DNA of 64,000 nucleotides, taken from the NCBI RefSeq assembly GCF_014646995.1, contig NZ_BMOI01000001.1:211018-275017 (forward strand). Direction: 5' to 3'. Shown in pieces: positions 1 to 11,445 of the stretch. Made by a program: the position numbers and the translations under genes. The notes below the pieces were generated by a model. The model was not told the DNA's origin. It saw only the letters and a list, made by a program, of their open reading frames with translations, and searched no databases. The stretch comes from Curtobacterium luteum. GTDB lineage: Bacteria; Actinomycetota; Actinomycetes; Actinomycetales; Microbacteriaceae. Each line of letters begins with the position of its first letter. Position 1 is the first letter of the stretch.

Positions 1-538
1 TCATGTCGTCCGCGAAGAAGGTCCGCTCAGCCGGTACGCCGTGGTGCTCGAGCGCCCGAGTGAAGACCTCGGGCTCGGGCTTGCGCGCGCCGAAGTTGCT
101 CGTCGTGTCGAGGTGCTCGCCGAAGAGCTGCGCGAGCGACGGCGCCCACCGCGCGATCCACCGCCCGGCGAGCGGCCCGTTGTTCGTGAGGAGCCCGACG
201 CGCCCGTGCTCGGCCGCGATGCGGACCGCCTCGATCCGCTCGGGGAGTTCGGTCATGGCCGCGCCGCGGAACCGTGCCCACTCGGCCTCCGGGACGTCGC
301 AACCCATCGCGTCCTCGAACGCGGCGAGGTAGGCGTCGCCGTCGGCGTAGTGCCCGGCCTCGGCGCGGGCCTCGTTGCCGCAGTCCCACCAGCGCCGGCG
401 GAGCTCGGTGAAGTCGTGCCCGGTGAACGCGGCGAGGGCCTCCATCCGCACCCGCCAGTCGTAGTGCACGAGGACCTCGTCCATGTCGAACAGGAACAGG
501 AGCGGGGGCACGGGCGTCTGGTTCACGATGCCACCCAT
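1..538 (-). CDS. HAD-family hydrolase, 3' end outside the window
   Basis: Read on the minus strand, the protein starts MGGIVNQTPVPP and carries the haloacid dehalogenase motifs in order: motif I FDMDE (nucleophile Asp18, acid/base Asp20), motif II LLTNNG, motif III KPEPEVF and motif IV FFADDM, where the window cuts it off. Members are Mg-dependent phosphatases or dehalogenases of small metabolites; the substrate cannot be read from the sequence. The ATG at 538 is chosen because a GATAGT -10 box lies 8 nt upstream. The GTG at 526 is the alternative. It is divergent from sua5, with only 26 bp between the two start codons. Confidence 0.85.
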   Translation of the reverse strand, partial: MGGIVNQTPVPPLLFLFDMDEVLVHYDWRVRMEALAAFTGHDFTELRRRWWDCGNEARAEAGHYADGDAYLAAFEDAMGCDVPEAEWARFRGAAMTELPERIEAVRIAAEHGRVGLLTNNGPLAGRWIARWAPSLAQLFGEHLDTTSNFGARKPEPEVFTRALEHHGVPAERTFFADDM

Positions 539-546
539 TCTGTCGC

Positions 547-554
547 ACTATCAT
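547..554. promoter_or_regulatory. Overlapping divergent -10 boxes, HAD gene and sua5
   Basis: Plus strand TATCAT (549-554) lies 10 nt before the sua5 ATG. Minus strand GATAGT (552-547) lies 8 nt before the HAD-gene ATG. The two hexamers share four bases, so RNA polymerase could not occupy both at once. This is inferred from spacing only. Confidence 0.4.
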
Positions 555-564
555 CGTGCGAGTC

Positions 565-1239
565 ATGGCCTCCCGATACGACTGCACCGACCCCGACGGC
601 CTCCTCACCGGGATGCGGCTCGCACGTGCCGCACTCGGACGCGGAGAGCTCGTCGTCGTGCCCACCGACACCGTCTACGGTCTCGCCGCCGACGCGTTCA
701 GCGCGTCCGCGGTGCAGCGGCTGCTCGACGCGAAGGGCCGCACCCGGCAGTCGCCGCCGCCCGTGCTCATCCCCGGGCCGCCGACGCTCGACGCGCTCGC
801 GAGCGAGGTCCCGCAGCAGGTGCGCGACCTCGTCGACGAGTTCTGGCCGGGCGGGCTCACCGTGATCCTCCGCGCGCAGCCGTCGCTCGACTGGGACCTC
901 GGCGAGACCCGCGGCACCGTCGCGCTCCGCATGCCGGACTCCCGGATCGCGCTCGAGCTCCTGCAGGAGGTCGGTCCGCTCGCGGTCTCCTCGGCGAACA
1001 GCACGGGCGACCCCGCGGCGATGGACGTCGACGCGGCCGAGCGCATGCTCGGCGACAGCGTCTCGGTGTACCTCGACGGCGGGCCGATCGAGGTGCACGA
1101 CGGGTTCGCGGCGTCTACCGGGTCGACGATCGTCGACGCGACCGGGCTCTCGACCGGGGGCAAGCTGACGATCGTGCGGCACGGCGTGATCCCGGACGAC
1201 GAGATCGCGCGGGTCGTCGGGGCCGACCTGGTCGCGTGA
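565..1239 (+). CDS. sua5: L-threonylcarbamoyladenylate synthase (Sua5/YciO/YrdC)
   Basis: The family makes threonylcarbamoyl-AMP from threonine, bicarbonate and ATP in the cytoplasm, the first step of t6A37 tRNA modification. The YrdC fold is recognisable from the N-terminal LVVVPTDTVYGLAADAF, the RTRQSPPPVLI stretch, FWPGGLTVIL, and VALRMPD followed by SSANSTG. At 224 residues it is the short form without the extra Sua5 domain. ATG 565 is preferred over GTG 556, which lies against the -10 box. The stop codon overlaps the GTG of the next gene by 4 bp, as in the common actinobacterial sua5 - sugar-phosphate transferase - atp arrangement. Confidence 0.93.
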   Translation: MASRYDCTDPDGLLTGMRLARAALGRGELVVVPTDTVYGLAADAFSASAVQRLLDAKGRTRQSPPPVLIPGPPTLDALASEVPQQVRDLVDEFWPGGLTVILRAQPSLDWDLGETRGTVALRMPDSRIALELLQEVGPLAVSSANSTGDPAAMDVDAAERMLGDSVSVYLDGGPIEVHDGFAASTGSTIVDATGLSTGGKLTIVRHGVIPDDEIARVVGADLVA

Positions 1240-2462
1240 AGTACTACCTGCTCGCGGGAGCCATCGCCGCGGTCGTGAGCTTCTGCATCAGCTGGCTGGT
1301 CTGGAAGCTCGGGGTCCGGTACGGCTGGTACCCGAAGGTCCGCGAGCGCGACGTGCACCGCACGCCGACACCGCGCCTCGGGGGCATCGCGATGTACCTC
1401 GGCGTCATCGTCGCAATGCTCGCGGCGTGGTTCCTGTTCCCGTCGATCGCCGGGACGGACTACTTCCGGCTGGTGTTCTCCGAACCCGGGCGCGTGCTCG
1501 CGGTGCTCGGCGGCGCGACGATCATCGTCGTGCTCGGCGTCGCGGACGACATCTGGGACCTGGACTGGATGACGAAGCTCGCCGGGCAGATCATCGCCGC
1601 CGGCATCCTGGCGTGGCAGGGGGTCGCGATCGTCTCGCTGCCGATCGGCAACACGCTCGGCGTCGGTTCCTCGTACATGAGCCTCATCTTCACGGTGCTG
1701 GCGGTCGTGCTGGTGATGAACGCCGTGAACTTCATCGACGGCCTGGACGGGCTCGTGGCCGGGGTCGCGATCATCGCCGGCGGGGTGTTCTTCCTCTACA
1801 CGTTCTTCATCAACCGCGTGGTCGTGCAGACGGAGTTCTTCTTCAACCTGCCGTCGCTGTTGACGGCCGTCCTCGTCGGGGCGTGCTTCGGGTTCCTCAT
1901 CCTCAACTGGCACCCCGCGAAGCTGTTCATGGGGGATGCCGGCGCGCTGCTCGTGGGCTTCCTGATGGCCACCAGCGCGGTGAGCGTGACGGGCAACATC
2001 GACCCCGCTGCCGTGCAGACCCGTCAGGCGCTGCTGCCGGCGTTCATCCCGATCCTGCTGCCGTTCGCGATCCTCATCGTGCCGATCCTCGACTTCGGCC
2101 TCGCGGTCACCCGACGGCTCAGCGCCGGCAAGTCGCCGTTCTCGGCGGACCGGAAGCACCTGCACCACCGGCTCCTCGACATGGGGCACTCGCACTTCCA
2201 CGCGGTGCTCATCTTCTACGCCTGGACGGCCACCGTCGCGTTCGGTTGCCTCCTGTTCCTGTTCGTCGACTGGTACTGGGTGGTCGCGTTCGTGGCCGTC
2301 GGGTTCACCGTGTGCGCCGTCGCCACGTTCGCGCCGCTCGGCCGGAAGCGCACCGAGATCGCCGCCCAGACCGCCAACCGCTCCGCCGCCGTGGTGGACG
2401 CCAGCCTCGACCCGCTCGACCGGGCCGCCAACGACCGCACGATCCCTGGAGACATCACGTGA
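1236..2462 (+). CDS. Polyprenyl-phosphate N-acetylhexosamine-1-phosphate transferase (WecA/TagO type)
   Basis: This 408-residue polytopic membrane enzyme belongs to the MraY/WecA/TagO superfamily. It should transfer a GlcNAc- or GalNAc-1-phosphate from its UDP donor to undecaprenyl (or decaprenyl) phosphate, starting a cell-wall glycopolymer. About ten hydrophobic helices are visible. Diagnostic cytoplasmic-loop motifs are ADDIWDLD (Mg-binding DD), NFIDGLDG, LFMGDAG and the HLHHRLLDMGHS histidine motif, which is typical of WecA/TagO rather than MraY. The GTG start overlaps the sua5 stop (GTGA), and the end overlaps the atpI-like gene the same way, so the three genes are translationally coupled. 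The actinobacterial wecA homologue commonly sits next to the atp operon. Confidence 0.9.
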   Translation: MKYYLLAGAIAAVVSFCISWLVWKLGVRYGWYPKVRERDVHRTPTPRLGGIAMYLGVIVAMLAAWFLFPSIAGTDYFRLVFSEPGRVLAVLGGATIIVVLGVADDIWDLDWMTKLAGQIIAAGILAWQGVAIVSLPIGNTLGVGSSYMSLIFTVLAVVLVMNAVNFIDGLDGLVAGVAIIAGGVFFLYTFFINRVVVQTEFFFNLPSLLTAVLVGACFGFLILNWHPAKLFMGDAGALLVGFLMATSAVSVTGNIDPAAVQTRQALLPAFIPILLPFAILIVPILDFGLAVTRRLSAGKSPFSADRKHLHHRLLDMGHSHFHAVLIFYAWTATVAFGCLLFLFVDWYWVVAFVAVGFTVCAVATFAPLGRKRTEIAAQTANRSAAVVDASLDPLDRAANDRTIPGDIT

Positions 2463-2938
2463 CCGCACCGAACGCGCTCGACCACGTCCGGCCGGTGTTC
2501 CGCCGCATCCTCGTCTGGGCGGGCCTGCTCGCGCTCGGCCTCGCCGTCGTCGGGGGAGTCGTTGGGCTCCTGGTCTCCGGCACGCCCGGGCTCGTCGGGG
2601 GCCTGCTCGGCGCGGTGCTGAGCGTCGTGTTCCTCGGGCTGACCGCGCTGTCCGTCCTGGTCGCGCTCCGTGCCTCGAAGGGCCAGATGATCTCCGGCGC
2701 GTTCTTCGGCATCGTCATGGGGACGTGGCTGCTGAAGTTCGTGCTGTTCCTCGTCGCGCTCTTCCTGCTCCGCGGCCGGGACTGGGTCGACTTCCCGACC
2801 CTCGCGATCGTGATCATCGTCGGCGTGGTCGGCTCGCTCGTCATCGACGTCGTGGCGGTCGCCACCGCGCGGGTCCCGATCGACGTGCCGCTCCCCGGTT
2901 CCTCCTCGGCTCCTGGGAAGAGCGACACCCGCAACTGA
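2459..2938 (+). CDS. AtpI-like small membrane protein upstream of atpB
   Basis: This 159-residue protein has four hydrophobic helices: VWAGLLALGLAVVGGVVGLL, GGLLGAVLSVVFLGLTAL, GIVMGTWLLKFVLFLVALFL and LAIVIIVGVVGSLVIDVV. Position and topology match the AtpI/UncI family, which helps assemble the c-ring of ATP synthase and has been linked to Mg uptake. The sequence is poorly conserved across this family, so the call rests mostly on context. The GTG start overlaps the preceding TGA by 4 bp. A 130-bp gap follows before atpB and may hold the main atp promoter. Confidence 0.75.
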   Translation: MTAPNALDHVRPVFRRILVWAGLLALGLAVVGGVVGLLVSGTPGLVGGLLGAVLSVVFLGLTALSVLVALRASKGQMISGAFFGIVMGTWLLKFVLFLVALFLLRGRDWVDFPTLAIVIIVGVVGSLVIDVVAVATARVPIDVPLPGSSSAPGKSDTRN

Positions 2939-2964
2939 GAGCCCGGGAAGCCTCCCGCACCTGA

Positions 2965-2970
2965 TAGGCT
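2965..2970 (+). promoter_or_regulatory. Possible -10 box for the ATP synthase operon
   Basis: A TAGGCT hexamer, matching the actinobacterial TANNNT consensus, lies in the gap between the atpI-like gene and atpB. Transcription would start near 2977, giving a leader of roughly 95 nt. No clear -35 element is visible. Confidence 0.35.
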
Positions 2971-3070
2971 TCTCGAAGTCCGCGTCCGGAGCCTGCGCTC
3001 GGAGCGGACGAGCCTCCACAAAGTCCACCATCGCGTGCCGTGTGTGCGCGCGCCGACACAGGAGACAGCG

Positions 3071-3904
3071 CTGCTATCCCACGCTCTTCCCCTGTCCCTC
3101 ACCGCTGCGGTCAACCCCGTCGCGGCGGGGAGCAGCCAGGCCGCCGAGTTCCACGGTCCGTCGATCAACGAGTTCTTCCCTGACGCGCTCCTCTTCGCGG
3201 GCACGCCGTTCGAGATCGACCGCCTCGTCATCATCCGCTTCATCGCCGTCGCCGTCCTGCTGGTCATCGGCATCGTCGGGACCCGCTCGATGAAGCTCGT
3301 GCCCGGTCGCGGTCAGGCGCTCATCGAGTACGCGTTCGACGTCGTCCGTCGCAACACGTTCGACAACCTCGGCGAGAAGGACGGCAAGCGGTTCCTGCCG
3401 ATCCTCGCCACCATCTTCTTCTCGGTGCTGTTCCTGAACCTGACGGGTCTGATCCCCGGGTTCAACCTGCAGGGCACCAGCCGCATCGCGTACCCGCTGA
3501 TCCTCGCGGTCGTCGCCTACGTGGCGTTCATCTACGCGGGCCTCAAGAAGCACCCCGGCGCGTTCCTGCGCAATGCGCTCTTCCCGCCCGGGGTCCCGTG
3601 GCCGCTCTACATCATCGTGACGCCGATCGAGCTCGTCTCGACCTTCGTGCTCCGTCCGGTGACGCTGACGCTGCGACTGCTCATGAACATGGTCGTCGGG
3701 CACCTGCTGCTCGTCCTGTTCTTCGCGGCGACGCAGTTCTTCCTGTTCGACACCGAGGGCGCCTTCAAGCTCTTCGGTGTCGGGACGCTCGCGTTCGGCA
3801 TCGCGTTCAGCTTCTTCGAGATCCTGGTCGCGCTGCTGCAGGCGTACGTCTTCATGCTGCTGACCGCTGTGTACATCCAGCTCGCGCTGGCTGACGAGCA
3901 CTGA
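3071..3904 (+). CDS. atpB: ATP synthase Fo subunit a
   Basis: This is the proton-channel subunit of the membrane Fo sector. The PSINEFFPDALLF segment, the LTGLIPGFNLQGTS loop and the essential arginine in LTLRLLMNMVVGH (helix 4, facing the c-ring) identify it. Six hydrophobic segments fit. The start is uncertain. In-frame GTGs at 3035 and 3044 have no Shine-Dalgarno sequence, whereas an AGGAGA at 3060-3065 sits 5 nt before an in-frame CTG at 3071. I favour the CTG (277 residues beginning LLSHALPL). If CTG is not used, the start is 3035 or 3044. Confidence 0.93.
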   Translation: MLSHALPLSLTAAVNPVAAGSSQAAEFHGPSINEFFPDALLFAGTPFEIDRLVIIRFIAVAVLLVIGIVGTRSMKLVPGRGQALIEYAFDVVRRNTFDNLGEKDGKRFLPILATIFFSVLFLNLTGLIPGFNLQGTSRIAYPLILAVVAYVAFIYAGLKKHPGAFLRNALFPPGVPWPLYIIVTPIELVSTFVLRPVTLTLRLLMNMVVGHLLLVLFFAATQFFLFDTEGAFKLFGVGTLAFGIAFSFFEILVALLQAYVFMLLTAVYIQLALADEH

Positions 3905-3914
3905 CCTGCACTGA

Positions 3915-4760
<846 letters not shown>

Positions 4761-4762
4761 GC

Positions 4763-5557
4763 ATGCGCAGCGCCACCAGGGAAGCACTCGCGTCCACGAG
4801 GGCGGTGCTCGCCGACCTCGGCAGCAGCGCCGACCTGGCCACGGGTGCCGAGATCCTCGCCTCCGGGCGTGCGATCGCCGGTGCGCCGCAGCTGCTCGGT
4901 CTGCTGTCCGACCCGACGGCCGACCCGGCCGGCAAGAAGGTCGTCCTCGACCGCGTCTTCGCCGGTCAGTCGGACGCGACGCGTGCGGTCCTGACCGCGG
5001 TGGCCGGCTCGCGCTGGTCCTCGCAGCAGGACCTCCTCGCGGGCATCGAGGACGCGGGCATCCGCGCCGTCGCCGCCACTGCGGGGTCGGAGTCCTCCAT
5101 CGAGTCGGAGCTGTTCGCCTTCGAGACCGCCGTCCGTTCGGACGCCGACCTCGAGCTGGCGCTCGGCACCAAGCTCGGCAGCCCGGCGGAGAAGGGCGCG
5201 CTCGTCGAGCGGCTGCTCGGCTCCAAGGCGTCGCAGCAGACCGTGACGATCCTCTCGGCGCTCGTGCAGCAGCCGCGTGGCCGTCGGATCGGCGAGCTGG
5301 TCCGCGACGCGAGCCGCATCGTGGCCGACCAGGCGGACAAGCTCGTCGCGACCGTCATCACCGCGACGCCGCTCGACGCCGGACAGTCCGCCCGCGTGGC
5401 CCGCGGTCTCGGCGAGCGGTACGGCAAGGACATCAGCATCAACCAGGTCGCCGACCCCTCGGTCGTCGGCGGGGTCCGGGTGCAGATCGGCGGCGACGTC
5501 ATCGACGGCACCGTGTCCACGCGCCTGGCGGAGCTCCGGCTCCAGCTGGCCGGCTGA
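4763..5557 (+). CDS. atpH: ATP synthase F1 subunit delta
   Basis: This 264-residue subunit links the b stalk to the top of the alpha/beta hexamer. It is longer than the roughly 180 residues of E. coli delta. The conserved C-terminal signature is clear: [17 protein letters not shown] segment, then [30 protein letters not shown] ending (residues about 225-255). ATG start directly after atpF. A 110-bp gap with an AAGGA Shine-Dalgarno precedes atpA. Confidence 0.94.
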   Translation: MRSATREALASTRAVLADLGSSADLATGAEILASGRAIAGAPQLLGLLSDPTADPAGKKVVLDRVFAGQSDATRAVLTAVAGSRWSSQQDLLAGIEDAGIRAVAATAGSESSIESELFAFETAVRSDADLELALGTKLGSPAEKGALVERLLGSKASQQTVTILSALVQQPRGRRIGELVRDASRIVADQADKLVATVITATPLDAGQSARVARGLGERYGKDISINQVADPSVVGGVRVQIGGDVIDGTVSTRLAELRLQLAG

Positions 5558-5667
5558 GCGTACCGTCGAAGCCGCCCCACCCAGAGTCCACAACGGGAAC
5601 TGTCGTCGTGACGGCAGCATCACCCTCTCGGAGCCGAAGGGCCCCGGAAACCAACAAGGAAAATCCC

Positions 5668-7296
5668 ATGGCAGACATCACCATCAGCCCCGATGAGATC
5701 CGTGATGCCCTGAAGGACTTCGTCTCGAACTACGAGCCGACGAAGGCCTCCACGGCCGAGGTCGGGCACGTCACCGACGCCGGAGACGGCATCGCGCACG
5801 TCGAGGGCCTCCCCGGCGTCATGGCCAACGAGCTCATCCGCTTCGCGGACGGCACGCTCGGCCTCGCGCAGAACCTCGACGAGGACGAGATCGGCGCCAT
5901 CGTGCTCGGCGAGTTCGACGGCATCGAAGAGGGCCAGGAAGTCACCCGCACCGGCGAGGTCCTCTCGGCCCCGGTCGGCGACGGCTTCCTCGGACGCGTC
6001 GTCGACCCGCTCGGCAACCCGATCGACGGTCTCGGCGAGATCCCGGCCGAGGGCCGTCGTGCCCTCGAGCTCCAGGCACCCGGCGTCATGTCCCGCAAGT
6101 CGGTGCACGAGCCGCTCCAGACCGGCATCAAGGCCATCGACGCGATGATCCCCGTCGGCCGCGGTCAGCGCCAGCTGATCATCGGCGACCGCCAGACCGG
6201 CAAGACGGCGATCGCGATCGACACGATCATCAACCAGAAGGCCAACTGGGACTCGGGCGACGTCGACAAGCAGGTCCGCTGCATCTACGTCGCCATCGGT
6301 CAGAAGGGCTCCACGATCGCCTCCGTCAAGGGCGCGCTCGAGGACGCCGGCGCGATGGAGTACACCACCATCGTCGCGGCACCCGCCTCCGACCCGGCCG
6401 GCTTCAAGTACCTCGCCCCCTACACCGGTTCGGCCATCGGCCAGCACTGGATGTACGGCGGCAAGCACGTCCTGATCATCTTCGACGACCTGTCGAAGCA
6501 GGCCGAGGCCTACCGTGCCGTGTCCCTCCTCCTCCGCCGTCCGCCGGGCCGCGAGGCCTACCCGGGCGACGTCTTCTACCTGCACTCCCGCCTGCTGGAG
6601 CGTTGCGCGAAGCTGTCCGACGACCTCGGCGCCGGTTCGATGACGGGTCTCCCGATCATCGAGACCAAGGCGAACGACGTGTCGGCGTACATCCCGACCA
6701 ACGTGATCTCGATCACCGACGGCCAGATCTTCTTGCAGTCCGACCTCTTCAACGCGAACCAGCGTCCGGCGGTCGACGTGGGCATCTCGGTGTCGCGTGT
6801 CGGCGGTGACGCGCAGGTCAAGTCGATCAAGAAGGTCTCCGGCACGCTCAAGCTCGAGCTCGCGCAGTACCGCTCGCTCGAGGCGTTCGCGATGTTCGCG
6901 TCCGACCTCGACCAGGCGTCGCGGCGTCAGCTCGACCGCGGTGCGCGTCTGACCGAGCTCCTCAAGCAGCCGCAGTACTCGCCGTACCCGGTCGAGGAGC
7001 AGGTCGTCTCGATCTGGGCCGGCACCAACGGCAAGCTCGACGAGGTCCCGGTGTCGGACGTCCTCCGCTTCGAGTCGGAGCTGCTCGAGCACCTCCGCCG
7101 CAACTCGGACATCCTCACCACCCTGCGCGAGACCAACCAGCTCAGCGACGAGACCGTCGCCGCGATGGACCGCGAGATCGACGCCTTCACGAAGGGCTTC
7201 CAGACGAGCGACGGCAAGACGCTCGGCTCGGAGCAGTTCGAGTCCGCGTCCTCCGAGGACGTCGACCAGGAGCAGATCGTCAAGGGTCGTCGCTAG
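5668..7296 (+). CDS. atpA: ATP synthase F1 subunit alpha
   Basis: This 542-residue non-catalytic nucleotide-binding subunit has the Walker A GDRQTGKT (about residue 173) and the [11 protein letters not shown] and [25 protein letters not shown] motifs that define alpha. ATG 5668 is chosen because AAGGA lies 7 nt upstream and [11 protein letters not shown] matches the usual N-terminus; the GTG at 5608 would add an unrelated 20-residue extension. The stop abuts the atpG ATG with no gap. Confidence 0.98.
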   Translation: MADITISPDEIRDALKDFVSNYEPTKASTAEVGHVTDAGDGIAHVEGLPGVMANELIRFADGTLGLAQNLDEDEIGAIVLGEFDGIEEGQEVTRTGEVLSAPVGDGFLGRVVDPLGNPIDGLGEIPAEGRRALELQAPGVMSRKSVHEPLQTGIKAIDAMIPVGRGQRQLIIGDRQTGKTAIAIDTIINQKANWDSGDVDKQVRCIYVAIGQKGSTIASVKGALEDAGAMEYTTIVAAPASDPAGFKYLAPYTGSAIGQHWMYGGKHVLIIFDDLSKQAEAYRAVSLLLRRPPGREAYPGDVFYLHSRLLERCAKLSDDLGAGSMTGLPIIETKANDVSAYIPTNVISITDGQIFLQSDLFNANQRPAVDVGISVSRVGGDAQVKSIKKVSGTLKLELAQYRSLEAFAMFASDLDQASRRQLDRGARLTELLKQPQYSPYPVEEQVVSIWAGTNGKLDEVPVSDVLRFESELLEHLRRNSDILTTLRETNQLSDETVAAMDREIDAFTKGFQTSDGKTLGSEQFESASSEDVDQEQIVKGRR

Positions 7297-9701
<2,405 letters not shown>

Positions 9702-9702
9702 C

Positions 9703-9966
9703 ATGGCGGCACTCACCGTGAGCGTCGTCTCGGCCGACCGCGAGGTCTGGTCGGGCGACGCCACCATGGTCGTGGCACGCACGACGGAGGGCCAGATCGG
9801 TGTCCTCGCGGGGCACGAGCCGCTGCTCGCCACCCTCGCCGAGGGTCAGGTCCGCATCACCCGGGCCGACGGCTCGACGGTGACGGCGGACGCCGCCGAC
9901 GGCTTCCTGTCGGTCGAGCACGACACGGTCACGATCGTGGCGCGGCAGGCCGCGCTGGCGTCCTGA
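9703..9966 (+). CDS. atpC: ATP synthase F1 subunit epsilon
   Basis: This 87-residue protein has only the N-terminal beta-barrel domain (LTVSVVSADREVWSG, GQIGVLAGHEPLL). The C-terminal two-helix domain, which inhibits ATP hydrolysis in many bacteria, is missing. Short epsilon subunits are frequent in high-GC Gram-positives. ATG starts 1 nt after the atpD stop. The stop TGA lies 5 bp before, or within, the putative CTG start of yaaA. Confidence 0.95.
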   Translation: MAALTVSVVSADREVWSGDATMVVARTTEGQIGVLAGHEPLLATLAEGQVRITRADGSTVTADAADGFLSVEHDTVTIVARQAALAS

Positions 9967-9971
9967 CCGGA

Positions 9972-10733
9972 CTGACCGTCCTCCTCCCGCCTTCGGAGAC
10001 GAAGCGGGAGGGCGGGGACACCGACCGCACACTCGACCTGCGTGCGCTGTCGTTCCCGGAACTGTCCGACGAGCGGGCCGCGGTGATCACCGCGGCCCGC
10101 TCCGTCAGTTCCGAGGAGTCCTCTGCGCGGACGGCGCTGAAGCTCGGTCCGAAGTCGATCGCCGAGCGGTTCCGGAACCTCGAGCTCGAGACCTCGCCGA
10201 CGATGCCGGCGATCGACCGCTACACGGGCGTGCTCTACGACCCGCTCGGTGCGCCGAGCGCCGACGACGCCACCCGACGGTGGTGGTTCGACCACGTCGT
10301 GGTGCAGTCCGCGATGTTCGGGCCGATCGGTGCCGGGGACGCGATCCCGGCGTACCGGCTCTCGCACGACTCCCGCCTCGGGACCCTCCGGCTGGCCGCG
10401 CACTGGCCGGCCGTCTCGACGCCGGTGCTGGCCGCGCGCTCCGACGGAGTGGTGTTGGACCTCCGGTCCGAGGGCTACCGACAGCTCGGTCCGGTGCCGG
10501 GTGCGCTCGCGCCCCGGGTGGTGAGCGTCGACGGCTCCGGCCGCCGCAAGGCGCTCAACCACTGGAACAAGACCGCGAAGGGGCGCCTGGTCGCGTTGCT
10601 CGGCCGGACGGGCGCGGCGGTCGCCTCCGCCGAGGGGCTGCTCTCCTGGGCTGCGGAGAACGGCGTCGTCCTCGAGCGCACCCAGGACGGCTGGGACCTG
10701 GTGGCCGAGTCCCTCGAGGGCGTCCCCGCCTGA
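9972..10733 (+). CDS. yaaA: YaaA-family (DUF328) peroxide stress protein, probable CTG start
   Basis: The reading frame encodes TVLLPPSETKREGG right after the atpC stop, the characteristic N-terminus of this DNA-binding, iron-limiting oxidative-stress family. The later motifs ITAARSVSSEE, IDRYTGVLYDPL, KTAKGRLVALL and GWDLV also fit. There is no ATG, GTG or TTG in frame before GTG 10083, and that start would delete the conserved first 37 residues. The start must therefore be CTG 9972 (253 residues) or CTG 9963, which overlaps the atpC stop. E. coli YaaA limits free iron under peroxide; that role here is inferred. Confidence 0.85.
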   Translation: MTVLLPPSETKREGGDTDRTLDLRALSFPELSDERAAVITAARSVSSEESSARTALKLGPKSIAERFRNLELETSPTMPAIDRYTGVLYDPLGAPSADDATRRWWFDHVVVQSAMFGPIGAGDAIPAYRLSHDSRLGTLRLAAHWPAVSTPVLAARSDGVVLDLRSEGYRQLGPVPGALAPRVVSVDGSGRRKALNHWNKTAKGRLVALLGRTGAAVASAEGLLSWAAENGVVLERTQDGWDLVAESLEGVPA

Positions 10734-10822
10734 CGGCGTTCGTCCTCCACAGGTCGCACGGGTCGGGTCGCCGTCCACAGGTGGCGGCTCCCGACCGGCC
10801 TGGAGGCACGGATCGCGCTTCG

Positions 10823-11392
10823 ATGTCGTGCATGATCCCCACCACGACACGGTCCGAGCACGACCGAACGATCCGGTACCCGCGTGAGATCGCTGCCGCA
10901 GTGACCCTGCGTGCGGCCTGCGCCGCCCTGACCTCCGGACCCGCGGGCCGCCCACTGACGCCCGCGGAGTCGATCGCGGTCCTCACGACGAGCGCCGCGC
11001 TCGCGACGCGGTTCGCCGTGCTCGAGCACGTGGCCGATGCGTCCGGGCGCGACGCCCGCTCCGTCGTGCCCTTCGACGCCTTCACCGACCGGCTGCCGCC
11101 CGCGCTGATCGGCGCGGGGCCCGCGCCGGACCCCGACCGGGTGCGCACGGCCGGTGACCGCCTGGCCGCGGCGTGGCGGTTCTGGAGAGCCGGGAGCGAT
11201 CCGGAGGGCTGTGCGCAGGGAGCGGCCGGGGCGTTGGCCCTCGCAGCCTGGTGTGCGTGGGCGCTCGGGTCCGACGCCCGCGCACAGACGCGTGCCGTGT
11301 ACGCGCTCGAGACCGCCGCGGACGATCCGCTGGCGTCACTCGTGGCACGACTGGTCCGGACCCGGACGAGACCCGCGTGGGAGCGGCTGTGA
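10823..11392 (+). CDS. DUF4192-like protein, short form
   Basis: This 189-residue soluble protein is rich in Ala and Arg. The C-terminal part (about 130-189: DRLAAAWRFW, ALALAAWCAWALGSDARAQT, AVYALETAADDPLASLVARL) resembles the end of actinobacterial DUF4192 proteins, where an N-terminal domain of similar size normally precedes it. The ATG at 10823 or the one at 10832 could start it; no convincing Shine-Dalgarno sequence is present. It lies 54 bp upstream of the FHA gene on the same strand. The function is unknown and the family call is tentative. Confidence 0.55.
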   Translation: MSCMIPTTTRSEHDRTIRYPREIAAAVTLRAACAALTSGPAGRPLTPAESIAVLTTSAALATRFAVLEHVADASGRDARSVVPFDAFTDRLPPALIGAGPAPDPDRVRTAGDRLAAAWRFWRAGSDPEGCAQGAAGALALAAWCAWALGSDARAQTRAVYALETAADDPLASLVARLVRTRTRPAWERL

Positions 11393-11413
11393 CGTCGCGG
11401 TCCCGGCATCGTC

Positions 11414-11419
11414 TACGGT
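11414..11419 (+). promoter_or_regulatory. Putative -10 box of the FHA-phosphatase-kinase cluster
   Basis: TACGGT, about 26 nt upstream of the GTG start of the FHA gene, which has a strong GAGGGAGGG ribosome-binding site. It would give a leader of about 20 nt. Confidence 0.4.
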
Positions 11420-11445
11420 TGGAGCACCAGCGAGGGAGGGCTCGG

